DNA of 64,000 nt from KBS-96 sp964247975 (GCA_964247975.1 CAXTWH010000011.1:1-64000), one strand, 5' to 3'. Counted from the first letter of the stretch, positions 44,532 to 53,419 are shown. Numbers and translations are program-made. Notes: generated by a model from the sequence alone, not told the origin.

Positions 44532-45293
44532 ATGACAAGTCAGACAGAAACTCCGCAATACCAACGAGAGATGCTCGCGCCGAGCTTACGAGAACAGTTA
44601 ATTCTTGAGCATCTGCCGCAGGTAAAACTGATTGCCCGTCGAATTCATGAGCGCGTGCCGGTTTCCGTCAGCCTGGATGATCTGATTTCAACGGGCATTA
44701 TCGGCTTGATTGCCGCTATTGATCGCTATGATCCGAATCAAGACGTAAAGCTGAAGACTTACGCTGAATACAAGATCCGGGGCGCGATTCTGGATAGTTT
44801 GCGCGACCTGGACTGGGCTCCGCGCCAGCAGCGTAAAAGAGCGAAACAGATTGAATCAGCCATTTCAATTCTGGAACAGCAGTTGCACCGTATTCCGACC
44901 GAAGAAGAGATTGCGGCTCATCTTCAGCTTTCCTTAGATGAATACCTGGAGTGGCTCGGCGAAGTGCGAAGCCTGCGACTGGGAAGCCTGGAAAATGCCG
45001 GCACTGAAGACGACGGCAAGAATCTTCTGAAATATATTTCCGATGACAACGAGTCCTGGCCCTCGCACATTTTTGAACGATCAGAACTGGAGCGTTTGCT
45101 GGCGCAGGCAGTGGAACGAATGCCGCCGACGGAGCGCACAGTCTTGAGCTTGTACTACTACGAGGAGCTGACGCTACGGGAGATTGCGCAAGTGGTGGAC
45201 CTGCATGAATCCCGCATTTCGCAATTGAAGTCGCAAGCGATTCTCCGGCTTCGCTCTCAAATGCAGAAACATTGGAGCACCGGACGCGGGTAA
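44532..45293 (+). CDS. fliA: RNA polymerase sigma factor for flagellar genes (sigma-28, FliA)
   Basis: Alternative sigma factor of 253 residues. Region 2 reads VPVSVSLDDLISTGIIGLIA, then IDRYDPNQDVKLKTYAEYKI, then RGAILDSLRDLDWAPRQQRK. Region 3 has HRIPTEEEIAAHLQLSLDEY. Region 4 has PPTERTVLSLYYYEELTLRE, then IAQVVDLHESRISQL. It drives late genes such as flagellin, which are not in the window, and is held by FlgM, encoded at 30615-30893. Confidence 0.95.
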   Translation: MTSQTETPQYQREMLAPSLREQLILEHLPQVKLIARRIHERVPVSVSLDDLISTGIIGLIAAIDRYDPNQDVKLKTYAEYKIRGAILDSLRDLDWAPRQQRKRAKQIESAISILEQQLHRIPTEEEIAAHLQLSLDEYLEWLGEVRSLRLGSLENAGTEDDGKNLLKYISDDNESWPSHIFERSELERLLAQAVERMPPTERTVLSLYYYEELTLREIAQVVDLHESRISQLKSQAILRLRSQMQKHWSTGRG

Positions 45294-45314
45294 CTAACAT
45301 ATTGGAACGATCAT

Positions 45315-46154
45315 ATGAAAAAGAATTCAGTTGTTGATGAACGCGGGTGTTTAGACCTCGTAAAAAAATTCTTTGAACAAGCGATCGAAGATTCGGTTTC
45401 GATTTTGTTGGGCGAGACTCCAAAGATCACGCCTTCGACCGGGGGCGCCACGCCGGACCAGGCATTGTGGTTTCGAATCAACTTCAAGGCTCCTTCAAAG
45501 GAAGCAATCGTTTTTGGCGGTTCCAAACCTTTGTGGCTCGAACTGGGGACTAGAATCCTGGAAGCAGCGGACGAGATGAATCCGGACGGCCCGGCGATTC
45601 TAGCCACTTTAAAAGAATTGGCAATGCAGGCTGCCGGTTCAATCACCATGTCCCTGAACCATCAGTTTCAACAAAGCCTGGAAACGGGTGAACTGCAGGT
45701 GATTGATGAATCGATAGACTTTGGCGTAAACACCCACGCGCTGTTTTGCAACCTGGTTCTTTCGTACGGAAAAGAACTGCCGCTTACAATAATAGTTCCC
45801 AAAGAACTGATTGAATCGCTGCTGCCGCCAAAGCCTGCCGCCGCACCGGTTGTGCAGGCCGCGCCTATGCCCAGCAGCGTGGATGCCAAGAGACTGGAAC
45901 TGCTGCTCGATGTGGAAATGCCGGTTAGCGTTTCGATTGGCCGGACGCAGATGCCTTTAAAGGAAGTTGTGAAATTAACGACCGGCTCGATTGTGGAACT
46001 CAGCAAACATGTATCCGAGCCGGTTGATGTTGTGGTTAACAATTGCGTAGTCGCCCGCGGCGACGTGGTGGTTGTGGAAGGCAATTTCGGCGTTCGGATC
46101 AGAGAAGTATTAAGCCGCGAAGATCGATTGCGCCGATTTGCTCCTAAGCATTGA
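45315..46154 (+). CDS. FliY-like motor switch protein with C-terminal SpoA (FliN) domain
   Basis: A 279-residue protein with two parts. Residues 1-190 form a CheC/FliY-like domain: PAILATLKELAMQAAGSITM resembles a CheC helix, but no full CheC active motif (D-x3-E-x2-N) is visible, so phosphatase activity is unlikely. After a Pro/Ala linker, the C-terminal SpoA domain reads LELLLDVEMPVSVSIGRTQM, PLKEVVKLTTGSIVELSKH, then VARGDVVVVEGNFGVRIREV. It follows fliA by 21 bases and should join the C-ring together with the short FliN. Confidence 0.85.
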   Translation: MKKNSVVDERGCLDLVKKFFEQAIEDSVSILLGETPKITPSTGGATPDQALWFRINFKAPSKEAIVFGGSKPLWLELGTRILEAADEMNPDGPAILATLKELAMQAAGSITMSLNHQFQQSLETGELQVIDESIDFGVNTHALFCNLVLSYGKELPLTIIVPKELIESLLPPKPAAAPVVQAAPMPSSVDAKRLELLLDVEMPVSVSIGRTQMPLKEVVKLTTGSIVELSKHVSEPVDVVVNNCVVARGDVVVVEGNFGVRIREVLSREDRLRRFAPKH

Positions 46155-46166
46155 TGCTGCATGGAT

Positions 46167-47612
46167 TTATCCGATTTGAGGATGCTGCCGGTGAAAGTCA
46201 GTGCGGTTCTGGTAAGCGCGACCAAAAGCAAGCAGCGTGTTTTCGGAAAAAACAGGACCGACAAATTGAATGCCCATCGGTAGGCCGTCAGCAAAGCCAC
46301 ATGGCAGGGAAACGGCAGGCAAACCGCAGAGATTAGCGGCAGGCACCAATCCATGCCCGACACCTCGTTTGGCGGGCTGCGGCGGGCGATTCTTTTCCTG
46401 AACATCGAAAGGCTGGTCGATGCGCTCCGGCAGATTGAAACAGCTTGGGGAAACCAGCACATCCACTTGGGTGAACAGTTCGCGAAACGCTCTTTGAATT
46501 TGCGAGCGAACGCGCATTGCTTTCAGATAATCTACCGCGGTGTAGTTGAGCGAAGCCTTGAAACCGTTGGCCTGAGTGGGGTCGGCTAACTGATCCACTT
46601 GTCCGCTTCTGATCATCGGCTCAAAGATAGAGGCTGATTCAGAATCAATGATTGTGCCGATAATCAATCCATAAGGAAGATCGGGGATGCTGAGTTCCAC
46701 CAATCCGGCACCCAGCGAACGGATTGAGTTCAGCGCGGATTGATAAGCCGGGCGCATGGCCGGCTCCGGCCATTGTTCGAAGTCGATGGGATTGTATCCG
46801 ATTTTCAGGTCACGCAGGGATCTGGCGTAATTCGGCGCGTAGTAGAAACTTTTGTGAGCGGAGCCAGGGTCTTCCTCATCACTGCCTGCCATGCGCTCCA
46901 ATACATAACCGCAGTCATCGGCGGTGTGGGCGAGAACGCCGATTTTGTCGCAGGTCCAGGAGAGGGCCATTGCGCCGCGACGACTGACCAAACCATAAGT
47001 GGGGCGCAGACCGGTGATGCCGCAGTAAGCTGCCGGGGTGATGATAGAGCCGGATGTTTCAGAACCGAGAGCGTAAGGCACTAAACCGGCAGCAACGGCA
47101 ATACCGGAACCGCTGGAAGAGCCGCCCGCCCAGTAGTTTTTATTCCACGGATTCAGTCCGGGACCTTGCAGGGAAGCTGCCGCAGTGTTGTAGCCGCCAC
47201 CGCCCGCCAATTCCACCATCGCCAGTTTGCCGATTAAGACGGCACCCGTTTGGCGGAGTTTTTCGACTACGCGCGCATCATAATCGAACACCTGTTCCGC
47301 AAAGGGTTTCGCGCCCCAGGTGGTGGGATGACCGGCCACGCTCAACAAGTCTTTAGCAGCGTAAGGTATGCCTTGCAGTGGGCTGCGAAATCGCTGGCGT
47401 TTGAGATCGCCGTCCACGTTTTTCGCTTCAATTTTTGCGTCTTTTTCCAACAATAAAGCCAAAGCGTTGTACTGCGGGCCAAGCGTTCCCAGGCGATCCA
47501 GAAAATGCTTAGCAAGGTCCTGAGCAGATACCTGGCGCTCACGCAACAGCGATTTCAGTTCTGCAACAGGGGCAAAGTCGAGCGTGTTGCGATCTGTTTT
47601 AGGTGCGCTCAT
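46167..47612 (-). CDS. Amidase (amidase-signature family, GatA-like)
   Basis: A 481-residue hydrolase with the Ser-cisSer-Lys triad: Lys in GIPYAAKDLLSVAGHPTTWG, Ser in WAGGSSSGSGIAVAAGLVP, and the nucleophile Ser in LGSETSGSIITPAAYCGITG. The family's LRPTYGLVSRRGAMALSWT and the late AANLCGLPAVSLPCGF segments are present. Probably a free-standing amidase rather than tRNA amidotransferase GatA, because gatB and gatC are absent and a small Tat protein gene precedes it by six bases. The amide substrate is unknown. Confidence 0.87.
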   Translation of the reverse strand: MSAPKTDRNTLDFAPVAELKSLLRERQVSAQDLAKHFLDRLGTLGPQYNALALLLEKDAKIEAKNVDGDLKRQRFRSPLQGIPYAAKDLLSVAGHPTTWGAKPFAEQVFDYDARVVEKLRQTGAVLIGKLAMVELAGGGGYNTAAASLQGPGLNPWNKNYWAGGSSSGSGIAVAAGLVPYALGSETSGSIITPAAYCGITGLRPTYGLVSRRGAMALSWTCDKIGVLAHTADDCGYVLERMAGSDEEDPGSAHKSFYYAPNYARSLRDLKIGYNPIDFEQWPEPAMRPAYQSALNSIRSLGAGLVELSIPDLPYGLIIGTIIDSESASIFEPMIRSGQVDQLADPTQANGFKASLNYTAVDYLKAMRVRSQIQRAFRELFTQVDVLVSPSCFNLPERIDQPFDVQEKNRPPQPAKRGVGHGLVPAANLCGLPAVSLPCGFADGLPMGIQFVGPVFSENTLLAFGRAYQNRTDFHRQHPQIG

Positions 47613-47618
47613 GGGCGG

Positions 47619-47828
47619 TTAGGGTTTGAAGGCAAACGCAGGCTCGACCGTCATGGGGACGGCAAGGCTGCGCAGTTTGTCACCGGCTTGTTTTACCTGA
47701 GCCACGGCAGCCTGGACGGTGGCAGGAGCGGAATCCGGCTCCGTGTTTTTGACGGGAGGTGCCTGTTGAGCGAGCAGAGGAGAAGCGGCCAGCATCGCTG
47801 CCCATTGGCGGCGCGTGAATTGTGCCAT
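47619..47828 (-). CDS. Small Tat-signal protein upstream of the amidase gene
   Basis: A 69-residue protein with a twin-arginine signal (MAQFTRRQWAAMLAASPLLA) and a short mature part with an amphipathic helix (TVQAAVAQVKQAGDKLRSLA) ending VEPAFAFKP. The gene is six bases upstream of the amidase, so they are likely co-transcribed. The amidase has no signal of its own, so one hypothesis is co-export of a complex. An N-terminal domain split off an originally exported amidase is another. No family is recognised. Confidence 0.6.
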   Translation of the reverse strand: MAQFTRRQWAAMLAASPLLAQQAPPVKNTEPDSAPATVQAAVAQVKQAGDKLRSLAVPMTVEPAFAFKP

Positions 47829-47858
47829 GCAGTTTAGTATAGGACCCGACTCATGATT

Positions 47859-48587
47859 TTAAGCCGCCGTTTGCCGGCGGGAACGCCTGAGGCCCGATTG
47901 GGGACGCAGTTTGGAAAAAGAACCGAGCAGGAAGCGGCGTTGGCGGAAGTGCTGCCAAGTGTCGTTCGAACAAACGAAGCCAAATTGCGCAGGCTCCATC
48001 TTTTCTTCGAGTTGCGGGTGATTGCAGGCCATCAGGTGCAGTTCTTCGAGTTCCTGTTGTTCTTGTTGTTTGCGGTCTTGCTGGATGTCGCGCAGTTGCT
48101 TGAGGGTTTGCAGGAAGCGGCGGTTCAAGCGCGACTCGTAGAGGGTGAGTAAGGCTAACGGGTTCGCCGCCTGGCGGAGAGTTTCGGCCATTGTTAAGGC
48201 GGCGTGCGATTCGGCATGGCCGGTGTGCCAGAGTTCGCCCTGTTCATCGTGGCCGATGGCAAACAGGTTGTGTTCAGCAGCAGCGAGGCGATGCAAACGA
48301 AACTGGAGATCGGCGCAGGAGTTGGCTAATTGTGTTTCGACGGCTCCCACTGGTGACAAAGAGGCGACGTAGGTTTCGGTGAACTCGTGATAAGAGTTCA
48401 TCTCTTCTTCGGGCAGGTGGATGACCTGGCTCAGGATGCCATGACGAGTGGCGTTCAGGGCGGAACGGCTTTTGCCTGCTTCAGTTTTCGGGCCGGTGCT
48501 TTTCTTCGCGTTGGCGCGGTTGGCGCGGAGCCGGGCTTCGCTGGGCTGTTTTTTCTCGATGTTCTCGGTTGGTTGTTCGGTGTTCAT
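47859..48587 (-). CDS. Full-length multi-copy 'NAKKSTGPKT'-family hypothetical protein
   Basis: A 242-residue protein with no signal or membrane segment. The N-terminal motif ARLRANRANAKKSTGPKTEA, then GKSRSALNATRHGI defines a family found in many copies in Acidobacteriota. A helical middle (EMNSYHEFTETYVASLSPVG, then ETQLANSCADLQFRLHRLAA) and a Gln/Glu-rich coiled stretch (QLRDIQQDRKQQEQQELEEL) follow. Two further partial copies occur in this window. The function is unknown; copy number and basic N-terminus suggest a nucleic-acid-linked or mobile element-linked role, which is inference. Confidence 0.75.
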   Translation of the reverse strand: MNTEQPTENIEKKQPSEARLRANRANAKKSTGPKTEAGKSRSALNATRHGILSQVIHLPEEEMNSYHEFTETYVASLSPVGAVETQLANSCADLQFRLHRLAAAEHNLFAIGHDEQGELWHTGHAESHAALTMAETLRQAANPLALLTLYESRLNRRFLQTLKQLRDIQQDRKQQEQQELEELHLMACNHPQLEEKMEPAQFGFVCSNDTWQHFRQRRFLLGSFSKLRPQSGLRRSRRQTAA

Positions 48588-48798
48588 GCGGTTCAGAGTG
48601 TAGTACGGTTCAAACCGCAGTTGCTTTCACAAGCCCAATAAGTGCTAGAAAACAAACGTGAAAATATATGAAAAAATCTGAACTGGGTTCCGGCAGTATC
48701 GTGAAATGAGAGAAATGAGAGGTTGGCAACTCCGGGGAGGGTAAGCGATTTTGGCGTAGTCTCTCGAATTTTATGTGCCTTGGCTCCTCAATTTCCCA

Positions 48799-49735
48799 CT
48801 AGGCAATCGAGCTTGTGACGTAGTCTGTGAGTCCGCTTGCGGAATTGCGATCTTCCACTTCGTCACTTTGCCGCCAGAAGTACAAGGTCATTCCTATGGA
48901 AATGACGAGAATGCCTGCGCCAAACTCGTTCGCCACATAGTTTGTTTTTTTATTGTGTATGGTGAGTGAATCGAAGAAAGCCTGAATGAAAGTGTTATGT
49001 GAGGTATGCAGGATGACGCCGGGCCATAGACTTCCAGATTTCAATCGCATCCAGGTCCATACAAAACTGAGAAAAGGGAGCATGATCGTCAGCAGTGGAA
49101 GGTAGTACCAGACGGGCGTATCGCTTTTATAGTCAGCAAAGAGAATGATCGGATAATGCCAGATGGCCCAGATAAATCCTGTAATCACAGCAGTGGCCGG
49201 GAAACCGTGCTGCTTGGCTAATTCAGGAACCAGGAACCCACGCCAGCCGATCTCTTCGCCAAGTACCGTCGCGCAAATCGCGGATAACGCTAAACGTTGC
49301 TGTAAAGGCGAAGTAGAAGGCGATACTTAGCCAGGCAGGCAGCGGACCTAGACCAAAGGAGGCAGTAACTTTGTCAACAAAGTCCTTGCTGTATACGCCG
49401 CCAAGACCTGTCAGCCAGACGAAGCCGTATATAGCCGTGGCATAACCGAGAGGGATAAGGTAACAGATCACGTCATATCTTGTTTTGCCCCATTGCCATC
49501 CGAGACTCGCCGGATTACGGCCAAGATATTTGCACGTGAGCAAGGCCGCCAAGCCTGGGGACCACATCAAACCAGCGACATACCCACGCCAGCCTCCGCC
49601 CATATGGCCGGATTTAATAATGAGGAAATAAAAGACCGAGCTAATCAGAACGGTCGCGAGCAGGAAAACAGCGATCGGATGCTGATTTGCACGAACCTTC
49701 TTGTTCTGCCTCGGGCCGGAATTGTTGTCTGGCAA
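48799..49735 (-). pseudogene. CPBP-family intramembrane metalloprotease, frameshifted
   Basis: The leftward frame from a TTG at 49735 gives helices (ANQHPIAVFLLATVLISSVF, then IPLGYATAIYGFVWLTG) and goes wrong after LSIAFYFAFTATFSV. The neighbouring frame then supplies the protease motifs: ICATVLGEEIGWRGFLVPEL holds EExxxR and FIWAIWHYP holds FxxxH, running on to a stop at 48799. A one-base change near 49282-49300 accounts for the split. A TATACT -10 element lies near 49775. CABX/CPBP proteases process membrane proteins or confer bacteriocin immunity. Confidence 0.7.
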
Positions 49736-49860
49736 CGATTCAGTTACATCCTTTGTAATGCGTTTTCTGGAGAAGTATACACCAGTAAGTCATAGGTGTC
49801 CCAAGATCCCGTAGTCGGCACCTTCACCTGAAAGTCAGTTCTCCTCCTTTTATGTGCCTC

Positions 49861-50371
49861 GAATTCCGATGTGCTTCATGCCCAAATTTCCGTTTCCACT
49901 CATACTCGATGCGATATTCCGGGTTCAGCACAAACACCAGGTTCTGGCCGGATCTCGGTGTAGCGGCAGCATTTTTTCATCACCATCGGAAAACGCATGC
50001 GGCGCTTGTCTGCCGCGCGGCTGAGCGCCTTCGCTTGAGCTTGCCGCCGGGTGGATCGTTGGACTCCTTGTCCGGCTGCTCCTCAGGCCTGTCTTCCGCT
50101 TGCGTCTGAATACCAGGTTCTTGCGCAAACAACCGCAGTTGCTTCACGCTCAGTTGCTCGCTGCGCGTGCGCCCGATCGCGCCGCAATCAACTGTTGTAC
50201 TAAACGGTTGGTCTGGTCCAACTGGCATGTCCGGTCGACGATCATATTGAGCAGCACTTCCGGATCTCGCGCAGGCTGCTCCTGTTGACTGGCACCAAGT
50301 AAAGTGTAAGTGCTTTGCCGTTTTCCGCCAAAAATAGAATACATGCTTGCGCCATGTTTATGTGGCTTCAA
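49861..50371 (-). pseudogene. IS66 tnpC N-terminal remnant
   Basis: Leftward fragments in three frames match the N-terminal part of the IS66 main transposase: DPEVLLNMIVDRTCQLDQTN, then RLVQQLIAAR. A shift then leads to RTRSEQLSVKQLRLFAQEPG and the Asp/Glu/Pro-rich DRPEEQPDKESNDPPGGK. After another shift only scraps remain. The catalytic DDE domain is absent, so most of the gene is deleted. It follows the tnpB remnant in the usual IS66 order. Confidence 0.65.
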
Positions 50372-50723
50372 ACGGCTCCCGGTGATAATGTTTCCGGCGC
50401 TTGGCTTGACTCAGATCGAGGCCACTCAACAACGCGCTTAACTCGGGCGAAGTGATCTCGGCGCGCTGCTCCTTCAAGGCGTTGAATGGCATCGCATACG
50501 TGCCCTCTTGCAGCCGTTTCGACCAGATCGCGAATCCGTCGCGGTCCCAGTACAACACTTTGATCCGATCCCGCTGCCGGTTGTAAAACACAAACAAGTG
50601 TCCGGCGAGCGCATCCATCCCCATCACGCTCGCCACCCTTCCCGGCAGCCCGTCGAAGCTGCGTCGCTTATCGCACGGAACGGTGCATAAGTACACGCGG
50701 GCACTGGCGTGAAGCGAAATCCA
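50358..50723 (-). pseudogene. IS66 tnpB, fused in frame to tnpA by an indel
   Basis: TnpB accessory protein of IS66 (Orf2), with ARVYLCTVPCDKRRSFDGLP, AGHLFVFYNRQRDRIKVLYW, then DRDGFAIWSKRLQEGTYAM. Its normal ATG is missing. The region reads CTC GGA TGG ATT TCG, where other copies would have GGATGATT, a TGA stop overlapping an ATG start. One extra G removes both and joins the tnpA frame (open to 50954) to tnpB. With tnpC gone the element is dead. Confidence 0.7.
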
Positions 50724-51030
50724 TCCGAGCGCCCGAATGACTCGCAACACAACCCTCAAGGCCGCCTCTTCGCCAGGAACGCGTAAAGTCCCGCTTCCGG
50801 CCAGTATCAGCTCAACCATACGAACATCGCCCTTGGATTCCTGCGACTTGGCGTGTACGAGCGCGAAGCTGACAGGCTCCCCCAGTGCGGCGCAACTTCT
50901 GCCGCCAGGCATAAAAACTATGTTCCCCGATTCCGTGCTCCTGGCACTACACACGTACCGACCACCCGCCCGCTTCCTGTGCTGTTATGCGTTCACGCCA
51001 TCGCTCACGCACTTGCGCTTGATTCTCCAT
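50724..51030 (-). pseudogene. IS66 tnpA remnant
   Basis: The start at the ATG at 51028-51030 gives MENQAQVRERWRERITAQEA, then GGWSVRV, then an in-frame TAG. The same frame continues CQEHGIGEHSFYAWRQKLRR, a helix-turn-helix typical of IS66 TnpA. A further shift leads to SFALVHAKSQ and MVELILAGSGTLRVPGEEA, which runs into tnpB. It carries at least a stop and a frameshift. Confidence 0.6.
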
Positions 51031-51071
51031 GCACTCAATATCCACGTTTGCCCATTTCCCGCACTAGTGGT

Positions 51072-51080
51072 GTTCATGTG
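51072..51080 (+). repeat. Target-site duplication, left copy
   Basis: GTTCATGTG lies immediately left of the IS4-family element and recurs at 52641-52649 immediately right. Nine bases is the expected duplication length for the IS50-like branch of IS4. Confidence 0.85.
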
Positions 51081-52640
51081 CTTTCCATTACCCACATTTT
51101 CAGGCTCTATGGAGAGTTTGTGAAACTCTCTGGAAGTCGGCGGAATCTGACGGCCGAAGGATTCCCATCATGCCAGCACGGCTGCCCTCCCGCTGCGATC
51201 CGGCGGCCCCTCGCCCGGAGGTGACTGCGCCGCTCCCTCGCGGCTCCAGCTGGATCGAAAAAGAACTAGCTGACTGCGCGTTTTCCGATCAGCGCTTGGC
51301 GCAGCGCTTCCGCACCTTGCTCCAACAGCTGGGTGCCGGTCTGGGCGACAGCATTCCCTGATCCTGTCAGGATTGGGCCAACACGAAAGCCGCCTACCGC
51401 TTTCTTTCCAACCAGCGTGTCACCGAACAGGCCATTCTGGAAGGCCATTTCCAATCCACCCGGGGGCGCTTTGCCACCCGCAACGGCCCGGTGCTGGTGC
51501 TCCATGACACCACCGAACTGTCCTACACGCGCCAGAACAAGCCGGACGTGTGGGTTCTCCACCGCTACCCACCGGCCCGTGGCGGACCACTCACGCTTTA
51601 CGGCATCCTGATGCACTCCAGCCTGGCGGTCACCACGGAAGGGCTGCCGCTGGGCTTAACGGCGGTCAAGTTCTGGACGCGGAAGAAGTTCAAAGGAACC
51701 AAGGCGCTGAAACGCAGCGTCAACCCAACGCGCGTGCCCATCGAACAGAAGGAGAGCATCCGCTGGCTGGAGAACCTCCAGCAGTCTACGGCTTTGCTCG
51801 GAGCACCCGCGCGCTGTGTACACATCGGTGATCGGGCCAGCGATATATACGAGCTGTTCTGTGCGGCTCAGGACATCGGGACGAAGTTTGTCCTGCGCAC
51901 CTGTGTGGACCAACTGGCCGAGGATGGGCGCAAGACGATGGCGGCGGTGATGAAGCAGGTGCCGGTCAAAGCCGTCCATCGGGTCGAGGTCCTCGATCGG
52001 AACAAGAGTATGAGCGAGGCAGTACTGGACATCAGGTATCGCCGGGTTTGCGTCTATGCGCCCACGGCCAAACAGAAACAGTGTGGTCCGCTGACACTGA
52101 CCGTCATTCACGCCCGCGAGCGGGACAAGCCCAAGGAGCGGGCAAGGATGGACTGGAATCTCGTCACCAATCTGCCTGTGCGTTCTCGGAAAGAGGCAAT
52201 TGAGAAGCTGGACTGGTACGCGCTGCGCTGGAAAATTGAGCTCTTTCACAAGATCTTGAAGTCCGGCTGCAAGGCGGAAGAGTCTCAACTGCGTACGGCC
52301 GATCGCTTAGTGAACCTGCTGGCGGTGTTCTGCATCCTGGCGTAGCGGGTGTTCTGGTTGACGATGATGAATTGCGTGGCGCCGGACGCCGCACCGGAGG
52401 TGGCATTCACGCCTCAAGAGGTGCGCGTATTAGATCAACTCGTGAAAAACAAGAATACGAGTGCACCCGCAGAGCCGAGCCTGGCAACGTCTTTGACCAA
52501 GGTCGCCCGACTAGGCGGCTACCTGGCACGCGGCAGCGACCCACCACCCGGCAATCTGGTGATCTGGCGCGGGCTGGCATGGCTCACCAATATCGCCCTC
52601 GGCTTTCAACTGGGAGTGTCAAGTTGTGGGTAATGGAAAA
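51081..52640 (+). mobile_element. IS4-family insertion sequence (1560 bp) with TIRs and 9-bp TSD
   Basis: The left end CTTTCCATTACCCACA and the inverted right end TTTTCCATTACCCACA agree at 15 of 16 bases. They are flanked by GTTCATGTG on both sides. A perfect palindrome, GAGAGTTT-GTG-AAACTCTC, lies about 30 bases inside the left end. The single long frame encodes an IS50/Tn5-like DDE transposase interrupted by two stops, and its final stop lies inside the right repeat. The insertion sits just upstream of the IS66 tnpA remnant. Confidence 0.88.
51170..52633 (+). pseudogene. IS4-family (IS50/Tn5-like) transposase, two nonsense codons
   Basis: One continuous frame of about 488 codons broken at 51359-51361 (TGA) and 52343-52345 (TAG). 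N-terminal: SSWIEKELADCAFSDQRLAQ. After the first stop: SCQDWANTKAAYRFLSNQRV. Catalytic core: VLVLHDTTELSYTRQNK (first Asp), CVHIGDRASDIYELF (second Asp) and the YREK-type WYALRWKIELFHKILKSGCK (Glu). C-terminal: ARLGGYLARGSDPPPGNLVI. Both stops stand where relatives, as I recall them, have Trp, consistent with two G-to-A changes from TGG. Not functional as given. Confidence 0.82.
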
Positions 52641-52649
52641 GTTCATGTG
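52641..52649 (+). repeat. Target-site duplication, right copy
   Basis: GTTCATGTG directly follows the right inverted repeat of the IS4-family element and is identical to 51072-51080. Confidence 0.85.
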
Positions 52650-52746
52650 ATGCTTATCTATGGGCAACTTCAACCGGATAACTCAGATGATGCCGGACAG
52701 TCAGAAGCGCAAGCTTAATGTGGTGTCTGACCCTGGTTTCCCTCGT

Positions 52747-53334
52747 TTAATGGGATGACTCTTCTTCATACAAAGGGCTGGTTTTTGGTTTTAAAGGACT
52801 CACCACATTCCCTGCTGATTTTTCTACTGATCGCCCACTATGCAGAACAGAAGGATTGTTAAGATACATCTTTCCATCAAATTGTAAAACTGATTCATGA
52901 CCAGGTTGAATACCTCCTCCTTGTACCCACACGCCTATGTCGCGCCAACCGTTTATTCTGTCTGATAGGACTCGTATTGGAAGGTGTGTGATCGTGATTT
53001 TTGCAATTACTTTATAAGAGGACCCAGAGGGGGCTAGACCCAAAGTAAGACAGCCACCGCTCCCGCACCAGCTCCGGCCGGTAATGTGAACAATGACTTC
53101 TCGCCGCGAATTGTGATTGAGATTAATGAAAGCGGAAGAATAACGGGTAGGTTTATCGTTTTCCGAATGTGGATCATTCAGATAATTTTGAAGAAAGCTC
53201 CTGAGGAGAATATCTTCTTTTAACACCGGCGTGTGTTTTGCCGCAAAGCAGTTGAAAGACAACAGAGCGGTTCCTGCAACAGCAAGTAAAGCTGCCGCCA
53301 GATAAGCCTGAACGAAACTCTTTAAAGCTGCCAT
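52747..53334 (-). CDS. Secreted hypothetical protein with WCGSGGC motif
   Basis: A 195-residue exported protein. The signal peptide is AYLAAALLAVAGTALLSFNC. The mature part has the pattern FINLNHNSRREVIVHITGRS, then WCGSGGCLTLGLAPSGSSYK, then VLSDRINGWRDIGVWVQGGG, a conserved but uncharacterised family in Gram-negative bacteria that resembles a beta-propeller/VCBS-like 'reported value' domain with one disulfide pair. The gene stands alone between the IS region and the RraA-like gene; no operon partner is evident. Confidence 0.7.
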   Translation of the reverse strand: MAALKSFVQAYLAAALLAVAGTALLSFNCFAAKHTPVLKEDILLRSFLQNYLNDPHSENDKPTRYSSAFINLNHNSRREVIVHITGRSWCGSGGCLTLGLAPSGSSYKVIAKITITHLPIRVLSDRINGWRDIGVWVQGGGIQPGHESVLQFDGKMYLNNPSVLHSGRSVEKSAGNVVSPLKPKTSPLYEEESSH

Positions 53335-53419
53335 TGGCCTTTCCAGGTCTGAATAGACACGTTAGCCCACCACTGGGCTAACGTTGATCCAGTTACAAAC
53401 GGCACGCTGGCCGGTATCG

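Noticed and set aside
44716..45423. 235-codon open frame antisense to fliA
   Set aside because: It is an overlap artefact of the sigma-28 gene, with no plausible fold or ribosome site.
51656..52288. 210-codon frame antisense to the IS4-family transposase
   Set aside because: The sense strand shows the DDE catalytic residues and the frame fits the IS ends; the antisense frame is a by-product.
52680..52746. GGTGTCTGACCCTGGTTT text right of the IS66/IS4 area as a possible IS end
   Set aside because: No inverted partner was found nearby, so it cannot be supported as an element boundary.
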